A stretch of DNA of 64,000 nucleotides from Lutimonas saemankumensis. GTDB lineage: Bacteria; Bacteroidota; Bacteroidia; Flavobacteriales; Flavobacteriaceae. Every line of letters starts with the position of its first letter. Position 1 is the first letter of the stretch. The notes beneath the pieces were generated by a model, which was not told where the DNA came from, searched no databases, and worked only from the letters and a program-made list of their open reading frames with translations. A program made the position numbers and the translations under genes. This document shows positions 27,716 through 37,410 of this stretch, in pieces. The stretch is from the NCBI RefSeq assembly GCF_020171465.1, contig NZ_JAIUZR010000003.1, positions 372,001-436,000 on the forward strand. Reading direction: 5' to 3'.

Positions 27716-29686
27716 ATGCTGTCCAATTATAATATTAGATTTTACTTGTGTTTTCTACTGCTGGTTGCTGTTACCTCCCATATTTTTGGGCAGACCGAAT
27801 CGATTTCTTCCCCCGATGGCAGGCTGTTATTAACGGTTAAAACAGAGGGTGACATTAATTGGAACATTAGTTTAAATGGAAAGATTGTTATCGAAGAAGC
27901 AACTATTGCCATGCTCATGGGAGGGAAAAGAACCCTTGGGCAAAAGGCGAAATTGAAAAATTCTACCCTGGACAAGAAAACTGAATCTATCAGGCCTGAT
28001 ATTCCTCATAAAGACGCTAAAATCAAAAGTGAATATCTGGAACTAAACCTGAATTACAAGGATGGCTACAGGATCGTGTTTCGGTTGTTCAATGATGGTG
28101 TGGCCTATAAATTCATCGATTCAAGATCCACTTCTGGAATTGTTGAAAATGAAATTTTGAATCTTCGGTTTCCTGAAGGAGCCAAGTCTTACTTCCCAAA
28201 GGAAGAATCGATGTACTCCCATAATGAAAGGTTTTATTTGCACAAGGAAGTTTCGGATTTAAAAATGGGTGATTTCTGCAGTTTACCGGTTATGTTTGAG
28301 CATGCTGAATCAAAGGTTTTGTTTACGGAAGCTGCCTTGCACAATTATCCGGGAATGTTCCTTAGAAAGGAAGGTGAGGGTTTACAGTCTGTATTTCCTA
28401 AATTTGTTTTGAAGGCCACTGCCAATGAATTGAATTCTCCTGATCGAAACCAGATTATTGAAAAGGAAGCAGATTATATCGCTAAAGTAGACGGGCCGCG
28501 AGAGTATCCCTGGCGCGTTTTTATTATAGGCGATAAGGATGAGGTTTTTCTTGAGTCTAATTTAGTTACCCAGCTCTCGAACAGCTCGAAGATTGAGGAT
28601 ACATCCTGGATCAAGCCCGGGAAGGTGGCTTGGGACTGGTACAATGACAACAATATATACGGGGTTGATTTTGAAGCCGGAATAAATGATAAGACTTATA
28701 AATATTATATCGATTTTGCATCTGAGAACAACATTGAATATGTGATACTGGATGAAGGATGGACAAAGTCTACCACAGAGATCAAGGAGGCCAATCCTGA
28801 AATCGATATCAAGGGATTGATTCAATATGCAAAAGATAGAAATGTTGGTATCATCCTGTGGGTCCTTTGGAAGCCTCTTGATGAGGATACGGAGGAAATA
28901 CTTTCTCTTTATGCCTCCTGGGGAGCTCAGGGAGTCAAAGTGGATTTTATGCAAAGAAGTGACCAGTATATGGTAAATTCTTATGAACGGATTGCTGAAA
29001 TTGCGGCGAAACACAAGCTTCTTGTAAATTATCATGGGGCCTTTAAGCCGGCTGGCATAGAAAAGGCCTGGCCCAATTTGATCAATTACGAAGGTGTCAA
29101 AGGGAATGAAAATAATAAATGGAGTCATGACATTACACCTGAACACAATGTAACCATTCCTTTTATCAGAATGGCAGCGGGACCGATGGATTTTACGCCC
29201 GGGGCAATGGCCAATGCACATGAAAGGAATTATGCGGTTAGTTTTACAAGGCCAATGGCCATGGGAACCCGGTGTCATCAGTTGGCTATGTATGTGATCT
29301 ATGAGGCACCTTTACAGATGTTATGCGAATCCCCGAGCAGATACCGAGAAGAACAGGAATCCGTTGATCTGATAAGTGGAATTCCCACAACTTGGGACGA
29401 GACTCTTGTTTTTGATGCCCAAGTGGCTGATTATGTTTTAATGGGAAGGAGAAAGGATGAGGATTGGTTTTTAGCCGGCATGACAGATAATACGGCCAGG
29501 TCTTTTACACTGAGCCTGGATTTTTTACCAGTCGATAAAACCTATAAAATGGAAATCTTTAAAGATGGAGTAAATGCTTCAAGGCATGCGGAAGATTATA
29601 AAAAGGAAATCCTCGAGGTAGACCGGAACAGTATCATACCGGTAAATATGGTTTCCGGTGGGGGATGGATTGCCAGAATCTATTAG
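27716..29686 (+). CDS. Glycoside hydrolase family 97 protein
   Basis: A 656-residue exported enzyme with signal peptide (8-25, ending FGQ). The N-terminal super-sandwich domain (30-290: SISSPDGRLLL, FRLFNDGVAYKF) is followed by a TIM barrel (300-560: KVAWDWYND, YVILDEGWT) and a C-terminal beta domain. Family 97 contains inverting alpha-glucosidases and retaining alpha-galactosidases. Asp410 in VKVDFM lies where retaining members carry the nucleophile, and Glu459 in NYEG is a candidate acid/base, so a retaining alpha-galactosidase type is my inference. SusC/SusD genes are not adjacent. Confidence 0.88.
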   Translation: MLSNYNIRFYLCFLLLVAVTSHIFGQTESISSPDGRLLLTVKTEGDINWNISLNGKIVIEEATIAMLMGGKRTLGQKAKLKNSTLDKKTESIRPDIPHKDAKIKSEYLELNLNYKDGYRIVFRLFNDGVAYKFIDSRSTSGIVENEILNLRFPEGAKSYFPKEESMYSHNERFYLHKEVSDLKMGDFCSLPVMFEHAESKVLFTEAALHNYPGMFLRKEGEGLQSVFPKFVLKATANELNSPDRNQIIEKEADYIAKVDGPREYPWRVFIIGDKDEVFLESNLVTQLSNSSKIEDTSWIKPGKVAWDWYNDNNIYGVDFEAGINDKTYKYYIDFASENNIEYVILDEGWTKSTTEIKEANPEIDIKGLIQYAKDRNVGIILWVLWKPLDEDTEEILSLYASWGAQGVKVDFMQRSDQYMVNSYERIAEIAAKHKLLVNYHGAFKPAGIEKAWPNLINYEGVKGNENNKWSHDITPEHNVTIPFIRMAAGPMDFTPGAMANAHERNYAVSFTRPMAMGTRCHQLAMYVIYEAPLQMLCESPSRYREEQESVDLISGIPTTWDETLVFDAQVADYVLMGRRKDEDWFLAGMTDNTARSFTLSLDFLPVDKTYKMEIFKDGVNASRHAEDYKKEILEVDRNSIIPVNMVSGGGWIARIY

Positions 29687-29733
29687 AAAAATAGTTCTGG
29701 AAAGAACCCCGTATTAAAATTTTAGAATTAGTA

Positions 29734-29741
29734 TATATTTG
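29734..29741 (+). promoter_or_regulatory. Promoter -7-like TATATTTG upstream of menC
   Basis: TATATTTG at 29734-29741 matches the Bacteroidota -7 consensus and lies 18 bases before the TTG start of menC. No clear TTG is seen at the expected -33 distance. Confidence 0.4.
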
Positions 29742-29759
29742 TTTTAAATCTTCAAAAAC

Positions 29760-30812
29760 TTGGTTATTAAAGCATCATTTCACAGATATTTTTTAAACTT
29801 TAAAATTCCCGGGGGTACATCAAGAGGTGTCCTAAAACAAAAGGAAACGTTTTTTCTGATGCTGGAGTCCGATGGGAAAAGCGGCATTGGAGAGTGCGGA
29901 TTATTTCGTGGCCTGAGTTACGATGATCGGGAGGGTTATGAAGCAAAACTGAAATGGCTGTGTAACAATATCTCGCTGGAAAAGGATTTATTGTTGCAGG
30001 AATTGAGAGAATTCCCTTCGATTCAGTTTGGCCTGGAGCAGGCTTTGCTGTCTTTATATAGCCGGTCCGGGTATGACCTTTTTCCTTCCGGTTTTACCCA
30101 AGGCAAGGATTCAATACCCATTAATGGATTGATCTGGATGGGAAGTGAGGAGTTTATGAAGGATCAAATAGAGAAAAAGCTTCAGGAAGGTTTTACAACC
30201 ATTAAAATGAAGATTGGTGCTATTGATTTTGATACTGAACTGAGTCTTTTAAAAAATATTAGAAGTCGGTTTAACGCATCTGAACTGGAATTGCGCGTTG
30301 ACGCTAATGGAGCATTTAATCCGAATGAGGCCATGAGAAAACTTGAAGCTCTGTCCCAATTGGATATTCACTCTATTGAGCAGCCAATAAAAGCGGGCCA
30401 AACAGAAACCATGTACAATTTATGCCGATCAACACCGCTGCCAATTGCTCTTGATGAAGAATTGATCGGGATTGTCAATATTGAGGATAAAAAGAAGCTA
30501 TTAGATGAAATAAGCCCACAATTCATCATTTTAAAACCTAGTCTGGTAGGAGGTTTTCAGGGAAGTAGAGATTGGATCCGGCTAGCCAAAAAAAAAGGGA
30601 TTGGCTGGTGGATCACTTCGGCTCTTGAAAGCAATATTGGTTTGAATGCCATTGCTCAGTTTACCTATACGCTGGATAATAACCTTCCTCAAGGATTAGG
30701 AACGGGCGGCCTTTTTACAAACAATATCAGTTGTCCGCTTTTTGTGGATAAGGGAGCCTTGCATTATTCTAAAGATAGAAAATGGCAGGAAGTAGAACAG
30801 TTTTTAAATTGA
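29760..30812 (+). CDS. menC: o-Succinylbenzoate synthase
   Basis: A 350-residue enolase-superfamily enzyme that dehydrates SHCHC to o-succinylbenzoate in menaquinone synthesis. Catalytic residues are visible: Lys149 and Lys151 in TIKMKIG, metal ligands Asp181 (RVDANG), Glu207 (SIEQP) and Asp232 (ALDEE), and Lys259 in ILKPS. The start is a TTG at 29760; an in-frame stop at 29745 rules out anything further upstream, and the first internal ATG (residue 34) would cut into the capping domain. menE is two genes downstream, supporting MenC over other enolase-family roles. Confidence 0.88.
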   Translation: MVIKASFHRYFLNFKIPGGTSRGVLKQKETFFLMLESDGKSGIGECGLFRGLSYDDREGYEAKLKWLCNNISLEKDLLLQELREFPSIQFGLEQALLSLYSRSGYDLFPSGFTQGKDSIPINGLIWMGSEEFMKDQIEKKLQEGFTTIKMKIGAIDFDTELSLLKNIRSRFNASELELRVDANGAFNPNEAMRKLEALSQLDIHSIEQPIKAGQTETMYNLCRSTPLPIALDEELIGIVNIEDKKKLLDEISPQFIILKPSLVGGFQGSRDWIRLAKKKGIGWWITSALESNIGLNAIAQFTYTLDNNLPQGLGTGGLFTNNISCPLFVDKGALHYSKDRKWQEVEQFLN

Positions 30813-30843
30813 ATAATAGTATTTTTAGAAAAAATTTTACCAC

Positions 30844-31791
30844 ATGAACTTTATTGAACAGGCCTACACCGGGAAAAATGACTGGTGGCGTTATATCCTT
30901 ACGATTATTATTGTTTTTCTTGGCTGGCAATTGATAGGGGTGGTACCTCTATTTGTTGTTGCCTTGAATAAAGCCGAAGGTGTAAATGATTTGATCGTTA
31001 GCTCTCAGAATGCTTTTGCTGATCTGGGAATAGATTCTAATCTTTACTTATTTGTTGTTCTACTCACCTTTGTATTTGGTTTGCTTGCCTTGTTGTTTTC
31101 TGTTAAGAAAGTTCATGTTCGAAGTATCCGCAGTTTAATTACTTCGCGCTCTTCAGTGGATTGGAACAGGGTCATCTACGGGTTTGTATTTTGGTTTTTG
31201 ATTTCTGTTTTATTCATCGCTATTGATTATGTGATTCATCCGGATCATTTCGTATTGAATTTCAAACCTGTACCATTTTTGATTCTTTTGGTTGTTGCGT
31301 TTCTGTTCATTCCATTACAAACTAGTTTCGAAGAATTGTTGTTTAGAGGCTACCTGATGCAGGGGCTCGGGATTGGATTTAAAAGTGCCGCCGTTCCCTT
31401 TTTGATTACATCGATTGGTTTTGGATTGATGCATGCTTTTAATCCGGAAATCGAGAAATTAGGGTCTTTGATCCTCCTCTATTATATTGGAACCGGATTC
31501 TTATTTGGGATCATAACCCTAATGGATGAAGGAACCGAACTGGCTTTGGGTATGCATGCCGCAAATAATATTGTGGCTGCGGTAATTGTAACAGTAAATT
31601 GGGCAGCTTTTCAAACCGAGGCACTCTTTAAGGATATTTCCGAACCGTCTTTAGACATGTATATGTTTTTGCCCGTATTTGTGGTCTATCCCTTGGTCAT
31701 TTATTTCTTGGCTAAAAAATATAACTGGTCCAACTGGAAAAATAAACTTTTGGGACCTGTTGGTGAGGCTCCTTTGAATGATGAAAACTAG
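30844..31791 (+). CDS. CPBP family intramembrane glutamic protease (CAAX-protease-like)
   Basis: A 315-residue membrane protein with about eight hydrophobic segments. The CPBP/Abi motifs are complete: Glu163-Glu164 with Arg168 (EELLFRGYL), His197 (FGLMHAF) and His238 with Asn241/242 (MHAANN). This is the active-site set of Rce1-like glutamic intramembrane proteases. It lies between menC and menE, with a 14-base overlap into menE, so it is in the menaquinone operon. A link to menaquinone synthesis is unproven. Confidence 0.85.
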   Translation: MNFIEQAYTGKNDWWRYILTIIIVFLGWQLIGVVPLFVVALNKAEGVNDLIVSSQNAFADLGIDSNLYLFVVLLTFVFGLLALLFSVKKVHVRSIRSLITSRSSVDWNRVIYGFVFWFLISVLFIAIDYVIHPDHFVLNFKPVPFLILLVVAFLFIPLQTSFEELLFRGYLMQGLGIGFKSAAVPFLITSIGFGLMHAFNPEIEKLGSLILLYYIGTGFLFGIITLMDEGTELALGMHAANNIVAAVIVTVNWAAFQTEALFKDISEPSLDMYMFLPVFVVYPLVIYFLAKKYNWSNWKNKLLGPVGEAPLNDEN

Positions 31792-32851
31792 TCTTTTACA
31801 TCCAAAATTTAAATGGAATGACAGGTCATTCTTACATGAGGATGACCTGATTCAATTTGTTGATGCCTGTTATCCTGAACTTTCTGATTTTGTGACAGAG
31901 TGGTTTTCTGAATCTGGATTAATTCGTATAAAGACATCAGGCTCTACGGGTGTACCAAAGGAAATTTCCTTGAAAAGGGAACACATGATAAATTCAGCAA
32001 AGGCAACGGCATCTTTTTTTGCTTTAAATGAGGGGGCCAAAGTGTTACATTGCCTTCCTTTAGGTTATATCGCCGGCAGGATGATGTTGGTACGAGCCAT
32101 GATCAAGGGCTGGGAAATGGATATGGTTGAAGCTTCAGGTACTCCTGAAATTAGGGATATAAGGTATGATTTTTCAGCTATGGTCCCGTTACAGGTCCAG
32201 AATAGTCTTGAGAAGCTTGGGAACATAGGTGCTCTGATCGTTGGAGGAGGAGCAGTTTCTGATGAACTAAAAGAAAGAATTACTGATCTGAAAACAAAAA
32301 TATATGCCACCTATGGCATGACGGAAACCGTAACCCATGTTGCCCTTGCACCACTCAATAAAGCCTCAGGCCTTGAAGGGGGGAAAACTGTTTATAAGGC
32401 ATTACCCAACATTAATTTTTCAAGAGATTCAAGAAGCTGCCTGGTCATTGATGCACCAGATATATGTGCGGATCAGGTGGTTAGCAATGATATTGTGAAA
32501 CTAATTTCACCCAGCTCTTTTCAATGGATCGCAAGGCATGATCATGTTATCAACTCAGGCGGAATTAAATTAATGCCGGAGCTGATCGAAAAAAAATTGA
32601 GCAAACTTATTCATGTTCCTTTTTTTCTTGGCCCGGAAAAGGATGAAAGATTGGGAGAACAAATGGTCCTATTTGTAGAAAGTGATCAGGAATATGATCT
32701 TTTGTCAGTATTAAAATCGTATCATGAAGAGCGCCCGAGAATTTTGTTAAAATTCGAAATTCCGAGAAAAGTATATTTTGTGAACTCGTTTATCTACACA
32801 GAAACAGGAAAAATTCAGCGGGAGCAAACAATGAAAAAGGTTTTAAATTAG
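31778..32851 (+). CDS. menE: o-Succinylbenzoate-CoA ligase, short form
   Basis: A 357-residue AMP-binding enzyme. The P-loop-like A3 motif is KTSGSTGVPKEISL near 50, the A5 motif is TYGMTETVTH, and the hinge motif lies at ARHDHVINSGG. It activates o-succinylbenzoate with CoA for MenB. It is about 100 residues shorter than MenE of E. coli (451) or Bacillus, mainly at the N-terminus. The placement after menC and the CPBP protease supports the call. The ATG at 31778 overlaps the preceding gene by 14 bases. Confidence 0.85.
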   Translation: MMKTSLLHPKFKWNDRSFLHEDDLIQFVDACYPELSDFVTEWFSESGLIRIKTSGSTGVPKEISLKREHMINSAKATASFFALNEGAKVLHCLPLGYIAGRMMLVRAMIKGWEMDMVEASGTPEIRDIRYDFSAMVPLQVQNSLEKLGNIGALIVGGGAVSDELKERITDLKTKIYATYGMTETVTHVALAPLNKASGLEGGKTVYKALPNINFSRDSRSCLVIDAPDICADQVVSNDIVKLISPSSFQWIARHDHVINSGGIKLMPELIEKKLSKLIHVPFFLGPEKDERLGEQMVLFVESDQEYDLLSVLKSYHEERPRILLKFEIPRKVYFVNSFIYTETGKIQREQTMKKVLN

Positions 32852-32853
32852 AA

Positions 32854-32891
32854 ATGGGATGAATTTAAACTGATAAATTCACCCCATCTTT
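32854..32891. terminator. Hairpin between convergent menE and secA
   Basis: TGAATTTA (32860-32867) pairs with TAAATTCA (32874-32881), extended by ATGGG (32854-32858) with CCCAT (32883-32887) across one mismatch. It is followed on the plus strand by a T-rich CTTTATTTTT. The pairing is good and the T run imperfect. Confidence 0.6.
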
Positions 32892-32913
32892 ATTTTTAAT
32901 ATTCAAGAATTGT

Positions 32914-35900
32914 TTAATCCTCTGAGATAAGCACCCATTGCCCTTTTTCGATCAACGGAATCGCTTGTTTGTACTTAACGGTTTTGGATTCACCCGTTGC
33001 AATATTCTTGATGTTAACCCTTTCGTTACGTCCAATTTTTCTTTCCGTTCTGACTATGGTCTCAGTTACCTGCTGTGGTTGAGTCTGATTGGTCTGAACA
33101 TCCTGGGTCGGACTATTGAATTCAGCTTTGCTCAACTGGACTTTTTCCTTTTTTTGTTCTCTTGCCTGAGAAACCTGTTGCGGGCTTTGACTAGGAAGCT
33201 CTCCTTTGAACAGGAAGGAAAGTACTTCTTTATTTACCTTGTCCAGCATTTGTTTAAATAATTCAAAGGCTTCAAATTTATAGATCAATAAAGGATCCTT
33301 TTGTTCGTAAGTAGCATTTTGAACCGATTGTTTAAGATCATCCATTTTTCTCAAATGATCTTTCCAGGTGTCATCAATAATGGCTAAGGTGATATTTTTT
33401 TCAAAATCTTCAACCAGCTGCTGCCCCTCAGTTTCATAAGCATCTTTTAAATTCGTAATTACCTGCAAGGTTTTTATGCCATCGGTAAACGGAACAACAA
33501 TGCGCTCATATCGATCTCCCTGTTTTTCATAAACATCCTTGATCACCGGATATGCTGCTACAGCACTTCGTTCAATTTTACTCTGATAGTGCTCATAGAC
33601 TACTTTAAACAACTCTTCAACCAATACCTGTTCATCTTTAGCCTCAAATTCTTCCTTGCTAAAAGGTGAAGTAGTGGAGGAGAAACGAATCAGTTCAAAT
33701 TCAAAATTAGAGTAGTCGTTAGTTGCCTTATTGTTCAGTACTATGGAATCACAAGTGTCATAGATCATATTCACTATGTCTACCTGCAAACGTTCTCCGT
33801 ACAACGCATGCCTTCTTCTTTTGTAGATCACCTCTCTTTGCGCGTTCATGATATCATCATACTCCAATAATCGCTTACGAATTCCAAAGTTATTCTCCTC
33901 GACTTTCTTTTGGGCTCTTTCAATTGATTTGGAAATCATGGAATGCTGAATGACCTCACCTTCTTTAAGACCCATTTTATCCATCATCTTGGCAATTCTG
34001 TCCGAGCCGAATAAACGCATCAGATTATCTTCCAGCGAAACGTAGAATTGGGAAGATCCCGGGTCACCCTGACGTCCTGCACGACCTCTTAACTGGCGGT
34101 CAACACGTCTTGAGTCATGTCTTTCAGTACCAATAATTGCCAAACCTCCGGCTTTTTTCACCTCATCAGATAATTTGATATCCGTTCCCCTACCGGCCAT
34201 GTTGGTAGCAATAGTTACCACCCCCGGGTTACCTGCCGATTCAACAATGTCAGCCTCTTTTTTGTGCAATTTAGCATTCAGTACATTGTGTTTTATCTTT
34301 CTTATAGATAGCATTTTAGAGAGTAACTCTGATATTTCAACAGAAGTAGTACCTACAAGAACCGGCCTTTGCTGGTTGACCAGATTGTTGATCTCATCAA
34401 TCACAGCGTTGTATTTCTCTCTTTTTGTCTTATAGATCAAATCCTCACGATCATCCCTGATAAGAGGCATATTGGTGGGGATCTCAACCACATCAAGTTT
34501 GTAAATTTCCCAGAATTCTCCCGCTTCCGTGATGGCCGTACCGGTCATACCTGAAAGCTTGCGATACATCCTAAAGTAATTTTGCAGGGTGATGGTGGCA
34601 AAAGTCTGAGTTGCCGCTTCGATCTTTACATTTTCCTTCGCTTCAAGTGCCTGATGCAGCCCGTCTGAATAACGTCTTCCGTCCATAACACGGCCAGTCT
34701 GTTCATCCACGATCTTGATCTGATCCTCAATGATCACATATTCTACATCCTTTTCAAAAAGAGTATACGCCTTAAGCAACTGATTCATGGTGTGAATCCT
34801 TTCACTCTTTATACTGAAATCCCGATATAATTCTTCTTTCTCCCTGGCTTTATCTTCTGCTGATATGTCCTTGGCTTCGATCTTTCCAACTTCGATTCCC
34901 ATATCAGGTAAGACAAAGAAATGATCTTCATTGTCTCCAGAAAGATGTGCAATCCCTTTATCGGTAAGGTCTATGGAATTGTTCTTTTCCTCAATGACAA
35001 ACAGAAGCTCCTCATCAATTTTTGGCATTTCACGGTTGTTGTCCTGCATGTAGAAGTTTTCCGTCTTTTGAAGCAATTGTTTGATTCCCTCCTGACTCAA
35101 AAACTTGATCAGGGCCTTGTTTTTAGGAAGCCCTCTGAACACCCGGTACAAAAGGAAGCCACCGTCCTTCGTATTCCCTTCCGCGATCAGTTTTTTGGCT
35201 TCTGCCAACACCCCTATAAGGTATTTGCTTTGTAATCTGACCAACTCATCTACCTTCGGTTTTAATTCATTGAATTCATGACGATCTCCCTGTGGGATCG
35301 CACCTGAAATGATCAGCGGTGTTCGTGCATCATCTACCAATACAGAGTCCACCTCATCCACAATCGTGTAGTTATGTGGTCTTTGAACCAGGTCCTTAGG
35401 AGAGTGGGCCATATTATCTCTCAGGTAGTCAAAGCCGAATTCATTATTGGTTCCGTAAGTAATATCAGCGAGATAAGCCTTTCTTCTTTCATCTGAATTG
35501 GGTTTGTGATTGTCGATACAATCGATGCTCAAACCGTGAAACTCAAAAATAGGCCCCATCCAGGCCGCGTCACGCTTCGCCAGATAATCGTTAACGGTTA
35601 CTACGTGCACTCCATTACCGGTAAGGGCGTTCAAATAGATGGGCAAGGTGGCCACAAGTGTTTTTCCTTCCCCGGTCATCATCTCAGCAATGTTTCCCTG
35701 GTGCAGTACCGACCCGCCAATCAACTGAACGTCATAATGAACCATATCCCAGGTAATGGGTTTGCCCGCCGCGTTCCATGAATTGGACCAGATGGCGTCG
35801 TCACCCTCAAGGGACACGTAATCATGAACCGATAATTCTCTGTCAAAGGCTGTCGCTTTTACTTTGATAGTTTCATTATTGGCAAATCTTTTTGCAGTTT

Positions 35901-36249
35901 CACGCATAACGGCAAAAGCTTCGGGCTGAATCTCATTCAGCACCTTTTCAGAAGCGTCATAGGCCTGATCATTCAACTGATCAATTTCCTTGTAAATTGC
36001 TTCTTTTCTGTCTATACCAGCAGTCTCGATTTCCTTCTCAAGGTTTTGGATCTCCTCCTCAAAAGGTTTTCTTGATTCGGCAATCAATTGTTTAAAACGG
36101 GTTGTTTTATTTCTAAGATCCTCAATGGTCAGGGAAGACATTTCCTGGTCGAATGATCTTACTTTTTCCACTAAAGGCTGCAGCTGCTTTAGATCTTTCT
36201 TTCTCTTATCTCCTACAAATGCCTTTAATACTGAATTTAAAAAACTCAT
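32914..36249 (-). CDS. secA: Preprotein translocase ATPase SecA (Bacteroidota type)
   Basis: A 1111-residue motor that drives unfolded preproteins through SecYEG at the inner membrane. Walker A is MTGEGKT and the DEAD-like box is [13 protein letters not shown]. Later motifs are [24 protein letters not shown] and [11 protein letters not shown]. It is about 200 residues longer than E. coli SecA (901), with extra sequence near residues 60-120 and 350-470, as in other Bacteroidota. The C-terminus ends in [17 protein letters not shown] and lacks the zinc CxCxSGxxxxxCH motif that binds SecB. The start at 36249 follows a structured 170-base leader. Confidence 0.95.
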   Translation of the reverse strand: MSFLNSVLKAFVGDKRKKDLKQLQPLVEKVRSFDQEMSSLTIEDLRNKTTRFKQLIAESRKPFEEEIQNLEKEIETAGIDRKEAIYKEIDQLNDQAYDASEKVLNEIQPEAFAVMRETAKRFANNETIKVKATAFDRELSVHDYVSLEGDDAIWSNSWNAAGKPITWDMVHYDVQLIGGSVLHQGNIAEMMTGEGKTLVATLPIYLNALTGNGVHVVTVNDYLAKRDAAWMGPIFEFHGLSIDCIDNHKPNSDERRKAYLADITYGTNNEFGFDYLRDNMAHSPKDLVQRPHNYTIVDEVDSVLVDDARTPLIISGAIPQGDRHEFNELKPKVDELVRLQSKYLIGVLAEAKKLIAEGNTKDGGFLLYRVFRGLPKNKALIKFLSQEGIKQLLQKTENFYMQDNNREMPKIDEELLFVIEEKNNSIDLTDKGIAHLSGDNEDHFFVLPDMGIEVGKIEAKDISAEDKAREKEELYRDFSIKSERIHTMNQLLKAYTLFEKDVEYVIIEDQIKIVDEQTGRVMDGRRYSDGLHQALEAKENVKIEAATQTFATITLQNYFRMYRKLSGMTGTAITEAGEFWEIYKLDVVEIPTNMPLIRDDREDLIYKTKREKYNAVIDEINNLVNQQRPVLVGTTSVEISELLSKMLSIRKIKHNVLNAKLHKKEADIVESAGNPGVVTIATNMAGRGTDIKLSDEVKKAGGLAIIGTERHDSRRVDRQLRGRAGRQGDPGSSQFYVSLEDNLMRLFGSDRIAKMMDKMGLKEGEVIQHSMISKSIERAQKKVEENNFGIRKRLLEYDDIMNAQREVIYKRRRHALYGERLQVDIVNMIYDTCDSIVLNNKATNDYSNFEFELIRFSSTTSPFSKEEFEAKDEQVLVEELFKVVYEHYQSKIERSAVAAYPVIKDVYEKQGDRYERIVVPFTDGIKTLQVITNLKDAYETEGQQLVEDFEKNITLAIIDDTWKDHLRKMDDLKQSVQNATYEQKDPLLIYKFEAFELFKQMLDKVNKEVLSFLFKGELPSQSPQQVSQAREQKKEKVQLSKAEFNSPTQDVQTNQTQPQQVTETIVRTERKIGRNERVNIKNIATGESKTVKYKQAIPLIEKGQWVLISED

Positions 36250-36267
36250 AATCTAACGTTTATTAAA

Positions 36268-36358
36268 ACCGATCCCGGATCGGTAATTATTTCTTCCTTC
36301 TATTGGAAGTGACCTAACTGTTTTGTTCACTTCAGGCCCAATTGCTCAGAAGCAATTG
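36268..36358 (-). promoter_or_regulatory. Structured leader upstream of secA with three inverted repeats
   Basis: Three hairpin-capable repeats lie in the 172 bases between secA and DUF2795: ACCGATCC-C-GGATCGGT (36268-36284), GAAGTGA-14-TCACTTC (36306-36333) and CAATTGCT-CAGA-AGCAATTG (36339-36358). None has a following T run in the secA direction, so they are not simple terminators. They could be RNA structures or protein sites. No small ORF with an ATG is present in that direction. Confidence 0.4.
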
Positions 36359-36387
36359 CCTTTTCTCAATAGCTAAAGGATATTTTG

Positions 36388-36416
36388 TAAAAAAAAAAGC
36401 CTCCTTGGAGACTTTT
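36388..36416 (-). terminator. Intrinsic terminator of the DUF2795 gene
   Basis: Read on the minus strand, AAAAGTCTCC-AA-GGAGGCTTTT followed by a T run forms a 10-bp stem (one U-G pair) just six bases past the DUF2795 stop codon. It isolates secA from the upstream gene. Confidence 0.8.
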
Positions 36417-36421
36417 GTTTT

Positions 36422-36643
36422 CTAGTATTCATCTTCGTTCCAAAGGAAATCTTCATCCGTTGGATAGTCAGGCCAAATCTCCTGAATGACCTCGTAACTT
36501 TCCCCTTCATCTTCCAAGGCTTGCAGATTCTCCACAACCTCCAGTGGGGCTCCGGTTCGTATTGCATAATCGATCAGCTCATCTTTTGTTGCCGGCCAAG
36601 GTGCATCACTCAAATACGATGCTAATTCTAATGTCCAATACAT
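36422..36643 (-). CDS. DUF2795 family protein
   Basis: A 73-residue acidic protein that matches DUF2795 over its whole length (MYWTLELASYLSDAPWPAT, then DELIDYAIRTGAPLEVVENL and a very acidic end). The family is strongly conserved in Bacteroidota and has no known function. The fold is probably a small helical bundle. The codon after the stop leads into a strong terminator, so it is a single-gene unit. Confidence 0.85.
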   Translation of the reverse strand: MYWTLELASYLSDAPWPATKDELIDYAIRTGAPLEVVENLQALEDEGESYEVIQEIWPDYPTDEDFLWNEDEY

Positions 36644-36775
36644 AATTGAAAATTAATTAAATTGAAATGCAAAAGTAATTTTTTTACTGAAAAATGCAAG
36701 TTTTTTAGATACTATTTTTCAGCTGTTAAAAGAACGTTTTATTACCGGTGTTAAAGAACCTTAAAACACCCTTTC

Positions 36776-37342
36776 TTACTGGCCTTTCCAAGGAATTTCC
36801 TTCACCTGGTAGTCCTTGGTCAATTTCCGTGCCAACACAAATAAATAGTCGGATAATCGATTCAGATAGACAAGAATGTAGTCATTAATGATTTCATTGT
36901 CAGCTAATTCAACAGTTTTTCTTTCGGCTCTTCGGCAAACACACCGAGCTATATGACAGAATGACACTACGGTATGGCCTCCAGGGAGTATGAAATGTGT
37001 CATGGGATCCAAAACTTCATTCATCTCATCAATTCGTTTTTCTAAAAAGTCAATTTGAGCCTCTTCGATCTTTTTTATTTTTAATCGATCGGTGCCATCT
37101 TTTTTCTTTTCCTTTTCTTTCGGGGTGGCGAGCATGGCGCCCATGGTGAATAATCTACTTTGAATTCTGATCAGGTCATTGATCAGCCCTTCCTCATCTA
37201 TCTGATCCCTTATCAAACCCAGGTATGAATTCAATTCATCTACGGTACCATAGGCATCAATTCTCAGATCGTTTTTTTTTACCCGTGTTCCGCCATAGAG
37301 GGAAGTTTTTCCATCATCTCCAGTCTTCGTATATATTTTCAT
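36776..37342 (-). CDS. PduO-type cob(I)alamin adenosyltransferase
   Basis: A 188-residue cytoplasmic enzyme that transfers adenosyl from ATP to cob(I)alamin to give coenzyme B12. The ATP-binding N-terminus YTKTGDDGKTSLYGGTRV is diagnostic of the PduO family, as are DAYGTVDELNSYLG and the C-terminal RCVCRRAERKTV and YLNRLSDYLFVLAR. No other B12 gene is nearby. A roughly 80-residue helical core matches the usual trimeric enzyme length. Confidence 0.92.
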   Translation of the reverse strand: MKIYTKTGDDGKTSLYGGTRVKKNDLRIDAYGTVDELNSYLGLIRDQIDEEGLINDLIRIQSRLFTMGAMLATPKEKEKKKDGTDRLKIKKIEEAQIDFLEKRIDEMNEVLDPMTHFILPGGHTVVSFCHIARCVCRRAERKTVELADNEIINDYILVYLNRLSDYLFVLARKLTKDYQVKEIPWKGQ

Positions 37343-37410
37343 ATCATTTTTTTGATGGCATAAAAATAGGCATATTCATTTAATATTTTACCGCGGCTTC
37401 CTACAGAATC

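Noticed and set aside
28562-29278. 238-residue open frame on the minus strand inside the GH97 gene
   Set aside because: It is fully antisense to a gene with clear family motifs, has low-complexity composition, and no promoter or homology-like features. Long antisense frames arise from codon bias here.
29692-29712. Hairpin GTTCT-GGAA-AGAAC after the GH97 gene
   Set aside because: The stem is five pairs with no T run, so I do not call a terminator.
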